Part shown: positions 22,861-33,780 of the stretch, one piece after another
Layout: each line of letters starts with the position of its first letter
Position numbering within the stretch: the first letter of the stretch is position 1
Origin: Siphonodentalium dalli
Lineage: Eukaryota > Mollusca > Scaphopoda > Gadilida > Siphonodentaliidae
Direction of reading: 5' to 3'
Assembly: GCA_032622095.1 (NCBI GenBank)
Contig: CP136064.1
Coordinates: 132,005,129-132,069,128, forward strand
Length of the DNA stretch: 64,000 bases
The notes under the pieces: generated by a model
The model's input: only the letters and a program-made list of their open reading frames with translations
Told to the model about the DNA's origin: nothing
Database searches by the model: none
Position numbers and translations under genes: made by a program

Positions 22861-24303
22861 AAGAATTTGCTCACGGAGTCCAAAGACGGTAATTACCGCG
22901 TGTTATATACGGAAAAATCGAAAGCGGAATCAGGTTGAGGCCGAATATTAAAATATCGACGACCATGGAAATAACATAAAATGCCTGATCACGAACACGT
23001 TGCTGCAAAATTATCATTTTAGATGCAATAACGAGGGAGCGCCTTTGACTGTATGGACAGGCGATATATTGTATACGAATAATATATAAATGCATAATAA
23101 TGGTGTGAATAAATCAAGTGATACACGATTTGCATAACAAATATCATTAAATCGTTCATTCAGATAACGGCTCAATGTCGACAAGGCGAGAGCATGATTC
23201 ATATAGTCTCCAAAGTTTTGATGTATGCAACACAAATGTGCGTGTAAATTTAAATAACATGGAATGCCAAAATGTGTTATGAAGTCATACCATAATGTGT
23301 TACGGATACTGTTGAATGCAGGGCAATACAAGATGACATGCCACACAGGATTGAGATAATCGGATCTACAAAGTAGACATTTCCCTCCATCTTCGTATGT
23401 GGCACGAGAGACGAGTCTTCCTACAGTTAGGAAGGAAGCTTTATCTCTGGGGTACTTTTTGCAGGCTAACCAAAGAAGGCTCGTCTCTAGGCGAGGGTGG
23501 ATTAATTTGAATATCGAAAGAGCGTTACCTGCGTGAACGTCATATTCCCATTTCATGAAGTGAACAGTGTCAACGTTATCGCGAATCAAACTCTTCCAAA
23601 AAAAATTAGTTGGAAAGTGACCGGCATTCGAGAAGTGCACGAGATGATTGAGTAGATTGTACTTTGACAACGTTTGGTGGCGGTTCTCGATAAGATGACT
23701 CTGTTCACCCAATAAAATGGAATCGTTAAGTCTGATAATGAATACCCTAGTGGATGTTTTCTCAATACTAGTCCTACATAACGTAGCAATAACTGACAGT
23801 TTGCGTCCTTCGATGACGTTGTACAGAGAAGTGATGCCACAAAGACCCTCAGCAAGTATGGTACGAGCTCTTGTGGGTAAACCCAGGATATTCTTCACGC
23901 AACAACGATGTGCTTTCTCAAGCTGTAGTATATTTGACTGTGATAGGTTGAAAAGAAGTTCTGACCCATAAAGTGCTTTTGGGAAGAACGACCGATTTAT
24001 AGATTTTCACGCAGCTGGACGTGGTTATGCAACCAGCATATAACCCGGCATTTGATAACATGAAATATGTGGACAGCAATTTATTGCATATGATTACAGT
24101 TTGTTGAGAGAACTTGTGGATTGGGATGCCCAAATGAATTGCGTGGTCGGATTCTTGAATACGGTGGTCGCATAGAGACCATGAGCGGATAGCACGGTTA
24201 TAATCTGTGTGGGATTCATTAAATACAATGCAGACATATTTCGTCGGATTATATTTGAACCTCCATTTTCTGCTGTAGTCGGTACATACAGTACTCAAAA
24301 TCA
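22860..24303 (-). pseudogene. LINE, minus strand, C-terminal part (3' half of a split element)
   Basis: On the minus strand, reverse transcriptase thumb sequence (TDYSRKWRFKYNPTK, then a LGIP motif) runs from about 24300 to 23918. After a frameshift, the C-terminal domain runs from 23898 to 23014 (NILGLPTRARTILAEGLCG, then CLLC...PVWHVILYCP). The reverse transcriptase active-site part of the same element continues at 25362-26020, beyond a + strand LINE inserted between ADD and SRKWRF. The exact 3' end is not resolved. It is inactive because of the frameshift, truncation and interruption. Confidence 0.8.
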
Positions 24304-25358
24304 AGTTATTGTACTTCAGAAAAAGGCAATTCGAGCTATTAATAAAAAACGCTACAATAGTCACACCGAACCATTATTTAAATCTAATAACATTTTGAAG
24401 CTGCAGGATGGGTATATGCATCGGATATATCTATTTATGCACGACTGGAAATATGTAAATGTTCCCAAATCATGTGTTAATAGTTTTAGAATATATAAAC
24501 ATCCGAGTATGATTACTAGGTCCTCAGGAAAAATACAGGAAACAAGGGCTCGCATTAAATTCACTAAAAAACTACCCCTCGATGTATTTCCAAAAATTTG
24601 GAACACTCTTGACGTTACTCTACAGAATATCCAATCGAAGCCAGGCTTTAAGAACAAATTTACCAAATCAATCATTGACAATTATTCTTCGAATATTAAG
24701 TGTAAAAACAAGTTTTGTCCAGATTGTACTAAAAAGATAGAATTAACTCTAACTTTTGGAATTGAACTTCCAATAAGGAAAGAAATTATAACTATAAAAC
24801 GACCTTCTCTCATTAGTAAAATGAATTAAAAAAAATGAGAAGATGTGCCTGATGAATATATATATATATATATATGTAAATGCATGTATGTATGCGCTTA
24901 TGTGTATATATGCATGTAGATATTTGTTTTTTTTTCAATCTTCTGTGTTGTTGAGTGCCTATATTCAGTGCAAATATTAACTATTTGGTGCAAACTGATT
25001 AGAACATTGTCTAGTTTGAACAGTTTTATTTTTGAACTTTATAGCTAAAGATTAAATTTTTTTAATCAAATTGTAAACAACGCAGACACACACAAAGCCT
25101 CGTGTCATTATTATTTCATTATATTATATGGTTTGAACCCCACCCAGTATGCCATTTTGCATAAATGCCAATTTTGTATAAATTTGTATATCTTCCATAT
25201 TTTTGTCCATATTTTCCATTTCCAAATGGTGGCGGCAGGAAGACGACCATATGGTCATGCCACCACCATATGACATATTATTGTTTATTATTTAATTAAA
25301 TATGTGTAACACATTTTATGATGATATGCCATAATAAAATATTTACTTACTTACTTAC
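24304..25358 (+). pseudogene. 5'-truncated LINE inserted into the minus-strand LINE
   Basis: The + strand frame enters at LQKKAIRAINKKRYNSHTEP (a CR1-like C-terminal block) and stays open to the stop at 24829, with LFKSNNILKLQDGYMHRIYL following. AATAAA at 25333-25338 is followed by TTAC repeats at about 25342-25358, a LINE-style tail. The whole reverse transcriptase core is missing through 5' truncation. The surviving frame is intact, which suggests a fairly young insertion. Confidence 0.8.
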
Positions 25359-25361
25359 ATA

Positions 25362-26020
25362 TATCACACATAGACTGCAGTCCGGGACTAGTAAGTGAAA
25401 GGAGAGCCATGTCGTCTGCCTGGGTTGGGGACGAGCAGTTCAGAGACGAGATGGACAGACCATTCCCGGAAGATGAGAGCAGGGCTATGAGTTCATCAAT
25501 ATATAACATGTACATGAGCGGAGAAATTATTCAACCTTGCCTGGTGCCCTGCTTGACGTCGAACCAGTTTGAGAACACTCCGTTGTATCTAACACAGCAC
25601 TAAATTCCTGTTAAGACGTTTGAGAATACACGCCAAGCTTTACCTTTCAGACCCTTATTATGTAATTTGTAAAGAAGGCCATTTAACCAAACTCTATCAA
25701 AAGCTTTTTGAGTGTCAATGAAACATGAATATAATTTGCTTGATTGCTGTTTCGTATAGGAGAAACACTCTTGCAAAAGGTACGAAGTCGAGATGGAACT
25801 CATGGCAAATTTGAGGTGTGTTCGTTTCTAGTCTGTTGAGTAGTAATCTTTCGAAGATCTTGTAAACGATAGGGAGGATTGTGATGGCTCTATAGTTATA
25901 TAATTTATGTCTGGATTTCGTACCTCCTTTAAAAAGGGGAACCATAACTCCTTTCTTGGCACTAGATGGGATCGATTCAAGTTTAATCTATGTCGAGGCT
26001 TTGTACACATATAAGCTAAA
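25362..26020 (-). pseudogene. LINE, minus strand, reverse transcriptase part (5' half of the split element)
   Basis: Reading down from 26010: MVPLFKGG and NYRAITILPIVYKIFERLL (RT motif 1-2 region), then SKLYSCFIDTQKAFDRVW (motif with catalytic D), a YNGVFSNWFDVKQG region, and finally TQADDMALLSLT with the ADD active-site motif near 25400. At least two frameshifts and one stop are present. It breaks off shortly after ADD. The next expected block is found at 24300 on the far side of the inserted LINE. Confidence 0.82.
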
Positions 26021-26619
26021 CTAACTGAAAAGGATTCGGTGTATTTAACATGTATAATTAATTTTTAGTAAAATTAATTATTAGTGCCCTTTTAAGACAT
26101 CTGACGTCAAAAATCACATGTGACTCACCAAGAGCTGGTTCGTAGATATAAACCTGTTTGTGATACAATGATGTCAATATATTGTTGTATAATGGATCTA
26201 TATACCTTCGAATGATCCTATTCTTTCAACTTGCTGATAACGAATTATCAGCCATTTTTACTTTGTTTTAACAACACGGCGTGGTCAGGTCGCGATTAAC
26301 TATTGGCCCGAATGGTATCACATGACTTTTACTGTAAACGCAGTAATCTAACATGTGAACGGATGTTACTGCACAAATGACTTCAGGTTAGACAAATACA
26401 TGGTATATTATATATATATTTGGTATATTTTACTAAACAGATTTTACTAAACTGCTCAACATCCGATTACCATGTTGTTTGGCTAAATTCTTACCCAACG
26501 GAATTTAGACCGTGTTGACGAACTGCTTGTTTAATTTATTTGGCCGATCAGTTGATAGACGCCATAATTATTTCTCGATTGCTCAAACGTATATATATAT
26601 ATTTATCCTTCATATATAG
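26021..26619. other. End of intron 3
   Basis: AT-rich intron with TATATA tracts near 26405 and 26590. No other feature is seen. Confidence 0.4.
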
Positions 26620-26748
26620 AGGGTGAATGTCGCAATCTATACGACAGCGCTAAGTGTGATGGGTGGGCCAGGGTTGGTGAGTGCGACATCAATCCGACGT
26701 GGATGACGGTACATTGTCAAAAGTCCTGCAACACATGTCAACAGTCTG
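26620..26748 (+). CDS. ShKT-domain gene, exon 4 (short form)
   Basis: It encodes a ShKT domain spaced C-x8-C-x8-C-x10-C-x3-C-x2-C, with DGWARVGEC and HCQKSCNTC. The acceptor is ATATATAG. The donor GTAAGA at 26749 leaves phase 1 and a 129 bp exon. A second in-phase donor lies 57 bp downstream, listed separately. The start of the domain (GECRNLYDSAKC) has no upstream ATG. Confidence 0.85.
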
Positions 26749-26805
26749 GTAAGACCACGACAAGACGACCCACACACGAGAGGACAACAGTACGAGTCAA
26801 AACGG
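26749..26805 (+). other. Alternative 57 bp extension of exon 4
   Basis: The frame stays open past GTAAGA through a Thr/Arg-rich segment (TTTRRPTHERTTVRV) to a second donor GTATGT at 26806. This too leaves phase 1. Use of either donor keeps the downstream frame. The added 19 residues resemble the Thr-rich linkers after other domains of this gene. Confidence 0.6.
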
Positions 26806-26967
26806 GTATGTCAGCGCATTTTAACAGGCATATAAACAATGCTTTGGTTAACTTCATCTTACTCATTTTCTTCCTTATTATGTTCCTCAACTCTTAATGC
26901 TAGCATGATAAAGTAGCCATGTAGACACCATGGTCAGACAAGATGGCGTCAAACTTGGTCCCGTTTT

Positions 26968-27733
26968 ATGTGTACCCATACCTTGTATGGTACACATAAT
27001 GCCCACGTCCGGATCAACCATCCGTCGTTCGTCCACCCGTCTGTCTAGCCGTCTGTCCGCCCGTCTGTCCGTCTATTCGTAGACTCGATTACTCAAGTAT
27101 GATGTGCATGTTTGTGACACACCTCTCACATGTATAGTGTTTGGTATCGATCAGTTGATCGGTTTAGAAATGATTAGCACTTTCCATCCGATTCCATAAC
27201 TCAAGTATGTTTTGTCCGTTTGTGTTCATATTTTATATGCAGGTTTATGACACATGCATAACCTGTATTTTTCGGTATAGATTGGTTGATCGGATTATAA
27301 ATAATTAACCCTTTCACACACATGAATCCAATGCAATAAGTCAAATACTATTCTTCTGATTTACCTCATATCTCTTACCTAGGTTTTCCTTAGCACACTC
27401 TTCATCTGTTTTTTTTTAATTTTGGTTTATATTAATTAAACATTATACTCTTGAACCAGGGATATTAATGAACACCCTATTTGATAATTTTATACCATTG
27501 ATTAGGTGTGATGTCCTGTTTTTAAAGTATGAAGATTTTATTGCAATAGTTGCATGTGACATAATGATATCAATAAATTATCATGTGAGACAACTCTAGT
27601 AGAAACGTAATGATAGCATTATCTCTTGATGTCATTTCACATGAAAATCATTAGCCAGTGTTAGTTGGAGGCAAAGGCAAACAACACTGAGGATGGGTGG
27701 AGAAAAACTAAATGAAAATAAATTATACGATAT
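26968..27733. repeat. Hairpin plus GTCC-type repeat, then unassigned intron
   Basis: A hairpin ATGTGTACC...GGTACACAT lies at about 26968-26999. It is followed by a GTCC/GTCT-rich tract (27010-27070) and a degenerate tandem block with TCAAGTATG and GGTTGATCGG words to about 27320. The remainder shows nothing specific. Confidence 0.5.
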
Positions 27734-28396
27734 TTAATCACTATTTTCATCATCAACAGAGTCATTGGTCGAGGACTCCTCATCACGTTGTAAAATATCG
27801 TCAGTGTATTTCCTCCCTGCTATCTCGGACGCGCGTTTCGTGTTGAAACCCTCCTTCTCCAGTTTAACCACCTCATTCCTGATTTTTGTATGCATTTTAT
27901 TTCGCGAGAATTTAAGTACGTACTCCAGTACTCTGCGATGACGGAAGCAGTTTCTCTCGAACGTTCCTGTCCTTTCTTTCTCTCCGACTTCAACTTCAGA
28001 CAAACCATTAGCTATTCCTCTTTCGTATACAGAGTCACGAAGCGCTTGAATAAACTTATCATCCAATCCTGAGCGAATTCTGAGAACGTTTTTTTCAGCT
28101 CCGTTTGCTCCCTGGTATATCTTGGTTTGTCGTCTGAATCACTCGAACTCTCCTCTTTTTCTCCTTCTTCCATAGAGCTGTCACTGATGTCATCATTATC
28201 AATATTTCGGTTGCGTCATGCTGAGTGACCGTATGTCTCTTGAGATTGAATTTCGTAGTGAACAATTTCCCACAATGCGGGAACGAAAACATCCAGTTGA
28301 TGTTGTCTCCCTTTTTTCACGATACAGTAGACTTTTTGCACGATCGGTGTCGGCTTTAGCAGGTGAGACTACCGTAATTACTCCGCCGTTCGACAT
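27734..28396 (-). pseudogene. Broken C2H2 zinc-finger/acidic-linker gene
   Basis: On the minus strand, three reading frames line up in order. The first is MSNGGVITVVSPAKADTDRA (28396 onward). The second is a C2H2-like finger FPHCGKLFTTKFNLKRHTV with a following H (about 28280-28210), in which the first zinc-ligand cysteine is replaced by Phe. The third is an acidic stretch (DDISDSSMEEGEKEESSSDS) leading, after a shift at an A-run, into an open 110-residue C-terminus that ends in a stop at 27734. Zinc finger, acidic linker and a basic/acidic helical tail resemble a family I have seen in mollusc genomes, but the function is unknown to me. At least two frameshifts argue for a pseudogene. It lies in intron 4, antisense to the host gene. 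Confidence 0.55.
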
Positions 28397-29490
28397 CCTT
28401 TCAAATACTCTCGTAGAAACAATATGTTACGCTTTTTATCCGGTTTAGAACTATGGCGTCTATGTGTACCTTTCTACGACCTTCCTTGAGTATGATACGT
28501 TTTTCAACCTTCATCTTCCTGCAATAAAGTCCCCGATATTACCCAACTCTATAAACTAATTATTACCCTTCCGCATATACCAGAATATATAGTAATAAAG
28601 CCAATAATTCACATGGATGCTGTATAAGGTATCTGCCGAGATTAACCTAATTTTCGCTCTCCTCGCCGAAGCCAACTACATAAGCTAATGTTATCTTATC
28701 TCCTTACTCCTATGCCGTCGACACGATCAATCGATCGTTTTATTTTATCCCCATTGGCTCAATCTTTATCTTTGACAGGTCGAAATGAGTCGACTATACT
28801 ACTAACGAGTAATACTAATTTCCACCGGAGTCAGACAGTCTAAACATTATTCCACCACCGTATAAGTCAGGTTTTCCCAGAAACAATAGTTTACAAGTGT
28901 TCAACAAACGACAATTTGTTAATGATAAAAGTAACTGGGTTTACGAACATAATTTATTACAGAACGCAAGCCGCCGGAATGCATTGCACTGGATTAACAT
29001 GCCGGATTACTCAGCGGGAATGCATTGAATAAAAACTTAACAGAATAGGCAAATATCAGCAGTGCCAGATTTAGTCATACTGTATGGAGTCACTGTCGAT
29101 TTTAACTCATACCATTTTCAGGGCGCTTAAACACGATTTACCATATAACTGATGAAACGACATGGAACCGTCGGATTACTACGGTCTGGTACCGTCACAC
29201 CGACGGTAATTTCTAACATGGTAGCATTGGAATATTGTGGTCTTAATGATTATTCGCAGTTGGGGCCATTTTCCTCGAAAAAGTCAAATCTGAAATACAA
29301 ACAAGTAAATAGAAAAACGTGGAACATGATATGCTTTTGGAACATTGATGCGTGAATCCAAAGGAAAGCCCATCCAATATTGCAGAGTTACCATAATGCA
29401 TCGTGACAATGTACTTTAAGTCTTATAAGGAAACATATATTCGCGTATATTGAAACATGTATTCATCGTGTATACGGGATTTCTTTACAG
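28397..29490. other. Remainder of intron 4
   Basis: No repeat family or coding segment is recognised. The interval ends in the acceptor TTTCTTTACAG of exon 5. Confidence 0.45.
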
Positions 29491-29808
29491 GAGATTGCAC
29501 AAACAAGTATAATGATAGAGATTGTCGAGTATGGGCGAAGCACGATCACTGCAAGATAAATCCGGACTTTATGTTGAAATCTTGCAAGCGTTCATGCGGC
29601 ATCTGCGACGATTATAAATTATATACGACGATGGCGCCCAAAACCACTGATGCGCCTAAAACAGAAATCCTTAAAACGACTGAGAAGTCAGCTATAACTT
29701 CTACTATATTACGTGCCATAACGACGCCCTCTCCAACTGTTAGGATAACTACGACTCACTCGCAAGGCGGTGAGGAAGACGGCGATGACACCACAACTCA
29801 AGACCCAG
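29491..29808 (+). CDS. ShKT-domain gene, exon 5 with long Thr-rich linker
   Basis: It encodes a ShKT domain (C-x8-C-x8-C-x10-C-x3-C-x2-C; RVWAKHDHC, SCKRSCGIC). About 60 residues rich in Thr, Ser and Pro follow, ending in an acidic GGEEDGDDTTTQDP segment. The linker is mucin-like and a likely site of O-glycosylation (inference from composition). The exon is 318 bp, phase 1-1. The acceptor is TTTCTTTACAG and the donor is GTATGC. It is by far the longest of the seven exons; only its linker differs, while the domain is of normal size. Confidence 0.88.
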
Positions 29809-29975
29809 GTATGCGTTATACATGACGTCATATGTCTAGACATTGCCTATTGAAATGGGTCACTATTTTCAAATTCATAGCACGAATAGTACCTGAACGG
29901 TGATTCATAAGGTATGTCATTATTGTGCTCACAGCGCTTGTTGTCACACTAACGATGGAATATAAATAGACAGAA
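29809..29975. other. Start of intron 5
   Basis: No feature is recognised. Confidence 0.4.
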
Positions 29976-30126
29976 CACAACGCGCATCTTAATCGAGACT
30001 CTTTTATCGATTGAGTTGCGGATGGCGCACGGATATATTTCGCGAGAGCGTCGCGAGAGCGAAATATAACTTTGCGCCGTCCGCAACGAGTTCGATAAAA
30101 GATTCGAGATTATGATGCAAGTTGTG
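29976..30126. repeat. Imperfect 150 bp palindrome
   Basis: The left arm (CTCTTTTATCGA, GAGTTGCGGATGGCGC) pairs with the right arm (GCGCCGTCCGCAACGAGTTC, GATAAAAG). The centre is a perfect CGCGAGAGCG-type inversion around 30050. It is probably a small foldback MITE in intron 5. Confidence 0.8.
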
Positions 30127-30778
30127 TAGACGTAATGTACGCCATCTTTCTTGGCGACAATGTCAACAAGAATAGTTCCGGCTTGTATTCCACTAGAGGT
30201 ATACAGTAATATGTATTCAATGGCTGGGATTCCGTTGAATACATGTGACTCACGTCAATGGGTGTGGAATAAACAATAATAATTTAGGCAATATGGTTGA
30301 CTGCCAACAATCAGTGCATGAGCAAATCGCCCAACCTCTAAGATATCCATATCACAATCTCGCGTCGCCAATAAAATATATGATCCGAAAACCGAGGCCT
30401 TGAACACACATCTACAATATCAGTAGTATAGCTATCTTATTGCCCATACACAATACGATACGCAAAACTTATATTGTTTGGGCAAACGTTCTCGTTTATT
30501 TTCATTTGAATAAGCCAAGCATACCAAGTTAACCAATGATATATATCAGAGACTCGTTGAATCTTCATTTGTTGAAGCCGAATCAACTGATCGGGAATAT
30601 ACATATCTTATTTCTAAAACCCCTGTGTCGGAATTTAAATTTTAACTGAGTATTGTGTGATGTTACCGCTAACCGAAGAATTGGATTTTATTTTACGCGG
30701 GTTAAGTGTGATAAGTATGTGAATTGTCACACGCCTGTGATATTAATTTTATACACGCAATAAATTTTGCTATTTCAG
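30127..30778. other. Rest of intron 5
   Basis: Nothing specific is seen. The interval ends with the acceptor GCTATTTCAG. Confidence 0.4.
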
Positions 30779-30892
30779 TAACATGTTTTGACTCAAACGA
30801 GAACTGCAGAACCTGGGCCGAGTTCGGTTTCTGTGCAACGAACCCTGGTTACAATTTGGTGTATTGTAAAATGTCCTGTCAGAATTGTAATG
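30779..30892 (+). CDS. ShKT-domain gene, exon 6
   Basis: It encodes a compact ShKT domain, C-x6-C-x8-C-x10-C-x3-C-x2-C, with RTWAEFGFC and YCKMSCQNC, and no linker. The acceptor is GCTATTTCAG and the donor is GTGAGT. At 114 bp it is phase 1-1. The first cysteine spacing (6) is shorter than in exons 1-5 and matches exon 7. Confidence 0.9.
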
Positions 30893-31360
30893 GTGAGTAC
30901 GATCATACATGTTAACGTCTGATTTTCCAATGGACAGTGCGATCTTATAACTCATTCAGCATCCGTTGTCTGCTATAACAGTTGGATCAGTTAATTCCAA
31001 ATTAAAGTACATACTTGTTTTTTTTTAGAATGAACTCCTTGGCAATTTAATTTTGTTATTATTGTGTTTTAAATCAAACTTTTGAAACAAAAACTAACGC
31101 CTTAATAGGATCCGCCAGCTAGGGCACCACAACAAACGTTGATGAAATCTGCACACAAGGATCTGTCAGAAAATTGCAAACAGATATTTAGATACATAGA
31201 TAGACAGATGATATTCTTGAATTATATATAGGCATTGCCTTCATATTATGCATATTGTGTAAATTTTAATTAATTCTGAAGTTTTTCCAATAAGTTCAAA
31301 ATCTTAAGGGAAATCTCGTTTGAAAACAGAAAACATATCTATCCGGGACATACTATAAGT
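30893..31360. other. Start of intron 6
   Basis: A T-run lies at about 31017-31026. No gene or repeat is recognised. Confidence 0.4.
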
Positions 31361-31493
31361 TACACGGTTTGTTGAGGGGGATACGGTGTGGTATGCCCCG
31401 GTAGAGGCTCGTATCCCCCGAGGCGATAGCCGAGGCGGATACCAGAGTCGACCGGGGCATACCACACCGTATCCCCCCTCAACAAGCCGTGTA
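31361..31493. repeat. GC-rich 133 bp palindrome
   Basis: ACACGG...GGATACGGTGTGGTATGCCC pairs with GGGCATACCACACCGTATCC...CCGTGT. The arms are ~55 bp with a short GAGGCGATAGCCGAGG centre. A related GGGATACGGCGTGGTATGGC lies at about 33177, just past the 88 bp satellite, so the palindrome and satellite may belong to one element. Confidence 0.85.
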
Positions 31494-31818
31494 ATGTATT
31501 TATCCCCGGTCTCTATTAACAAGATATTCCCACAGACATAAAGCGCGGAAACGAGCCACGAACAGTAACTCTATTTGATTAGACTGCTCATACGATGAAT
31601 ATATTTATATAGCTATTCCACAATTTGTCTATAAATACTTGCTGGCCTAGCTTACTTTTGGAATCTATATGTTAGAGGATATAAAAGAGAGCAATACACT
31701 TCAAAAATAGTAATGGTAAATGAGTCAGACAACCTAAATAAATCAAGCAAGGGTAGCAAGATAACATCACACCAGGAATCAACGTGGCTTTGAAAAATGT
31801 ACATTCGCCTTTAAAACT
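31494..31818. other. Unassigned part of intron 6
   Basis: No feature is recognised. Confidence 0.4.
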
Positions 31819-33127
31819 TTTGCCAGGTCATATAAATTCTGCTAGGGGCATACGAGATTGTATGACCCTTGTAAAATATGTCTTCTCTATAATTATAGCG
31901 ACGACAATTTTTGCAGGGTATTATCAGTTTTACACGGGGCATACGAGATTGTTATGACCTTTGTAAAATTTGTCTTCTCAAAATAGCGACGACAATTTTT
32001 GCCGGGTAATATCAGTTTTACAAGGGGAATACGAGATTGTTATGACCCGTGTAAAATCTGTCTTCTCTATATAGCGACGACAATTTTTGCGGGGTAATAT
32101 CAGTTTTACAAGGGGCATAGGAGATTGTTATGACCCTTGTAAAATCTGTCTTCTCTATATAGCGACGACAATATTTGAGGGTAATATCAGTTTTACAAGG
32201 GGCACACGAGATTGTTATGACCCGTGTAAAAATCTGTCTTCTCTATATAGCGACGACAATTTTTGCCGGGTAATATCAGTTTTACAAGGGGCATACGAGA
32301 TTGTTATGACCCGTGTAAAATATAGAGACTTCAATTTTTGCCGGGTAATATCAGTTTTACAAGGGGCATACGAGATTGTTATGACCCGTGTAAAATCTGT
32401 CTTCTCTATATAGCGACGACAATTTTTGCCGGGTAATATCAGTTTTACAAGGGGCATACGAGATTGTTATGACCCTTGTAAAATCTGTCTTCTCAAAATA
32501 GCGACGACAATATTTGCCGGGTAATATCAGTTTTACAAGGGGAATACGAGATTGTTATGACCTTTGTAAAATCTGTCTTCTCTATATAGCGACGACAATT
32601 TTTGCCGGGTAATATCAGTTTTACAAGGGGCATACGAGATTGTTATGACCCGTGTAAAATATAGAGACGACAATTTTTGCCGGGTAATATCAGTTTTACA
32701 AGGGGCATACGAGATTGTTATGACCCTTGTAAAATCTGTCTTCTCTATATAGCGACGACAATTTTTGACGGGTAATATCAGTTTTACAAGTGGAATACGA
32801 GATTGTTATGACCCGTTAAAATCTGTCTTCTCTATATAGCGACGACAATTTTTGCCGGGTAATATCAGTTTTACAAGGGGCATACGAGATTGTTATGACC
32901 CTTGTAAAATCTGTCTTCTCTATATAGCGACGACAATTTTTGACGGGTAATATCAGTTTTACAAGTGGAATACGAGATTGTTATGACCCGTTAAAATCTG
33001 TCTTCTCTATATAGCGACGACAATTTTTGCCGGGTAATATCAGTTTTACAAGGGGCATACGAGATTGTTATGACCCGTGTAAAATCTGTCTTCTCTATAT
33101 AGCGACGACAATTTTTGCCGGGTAATA
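31819..33127 (+). repeat. 88 bp satellite array, 15 monomers
   Basis: The monomer contains AATATCAGTTTTACAAGGGG, ACGAGATTGTTATGACCC, TGTAAAATCTGTCTTCTC and GCGACGACAATTTTTGCCGG. GAGATTG occurs 15 times. Each monomer can form a stem from TTTTACA(A/C)GGG and CCC(T/G)TGTAAAA. Two monomers are shortened (near 32320 and 32655). Bases 32765-32941 and 32942-33118 form near-identical ~177 bp dimers. It is intronic and non-coding; the open frame at 32087-32413 is a product of the repeat. Confidence 0.9.
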
Positions 33128-33280
33128 CGAAATAAGTGTTTCCTGTTTAGTTAACATATATCGAACAAGAACACCGGGATACGGCGTGGTATGGCCCTAG
33201 AAGAACAATGGTGCCTAAGAAGGCTTACAATTCTACAGAGGGGATAAATGTCAATACACGTGAGCACATATATGGGAAAT

Positions 33281-33283
<3 letters not shown>

Positions 33284-33331
<48 letters not shown>
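33284..33331. repeat. (TA)n microsatellite
   Basis: An uninterrupted TA tract of about 48 bp lies in intron 6. Confidence 0.95.
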
Positions 33332-33336
<5 letters not shown>

Positions 33337-33780
33337 ATAAGAGTGTATGGTCTGTCAGTCAGTCTGCTCGCAATTTTTCTTCCAGACGCATGGACCGACT
33401 TCAACCAGATTTGGTGTGGCTACCCAGCGGGTGTTGTGGCGGCGTTATTTCTCTTTTTAATTTTGACCCTGGAGAATACAACTAAACACTACCGGAAAGC
33501 CCTCCCAATTATGAATAAATGACCAGGTCCCATAACTCTTGCAGAATAAATAAGCCTAAATTATATATAAATAATACCTCCACATGTTTTCTGGCTATCT
33601 TCCATATTAGTTGACAAACTTAAATACGGAATCAGAGTTGAATTTTGTTGTGTCTATATATATATATATACCTGTATATATAACGTCGCGTGCCAAGCAT
33701 AAATTAGTAAATAAGTAGTCTTTATATAGGACGTGTCTATTCATATTATCGGTATTGAGAGAAAATACTAATTATACCCC
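33332..33780. other. Unassigned part of intron 6
   Basis: A short TATATA tract lies near 33655. The ORF overlapping 33208-33522 includes translated TA repeat and is not accepted as a gene. Confidence 0.4.

Noticed and set aside
32087-32413. 108-codon ORF
   Set aside because: It is formed entirely by the 88 bp satellite; 88 is not a multiple of three and the frame breaks elsewhere.
31819-33127. CRISPR-like regular repeats
   Set aside because: The intervals between conserved blocks are themselves repeated, not unique spacers, and the context is a eukaryotic intron.
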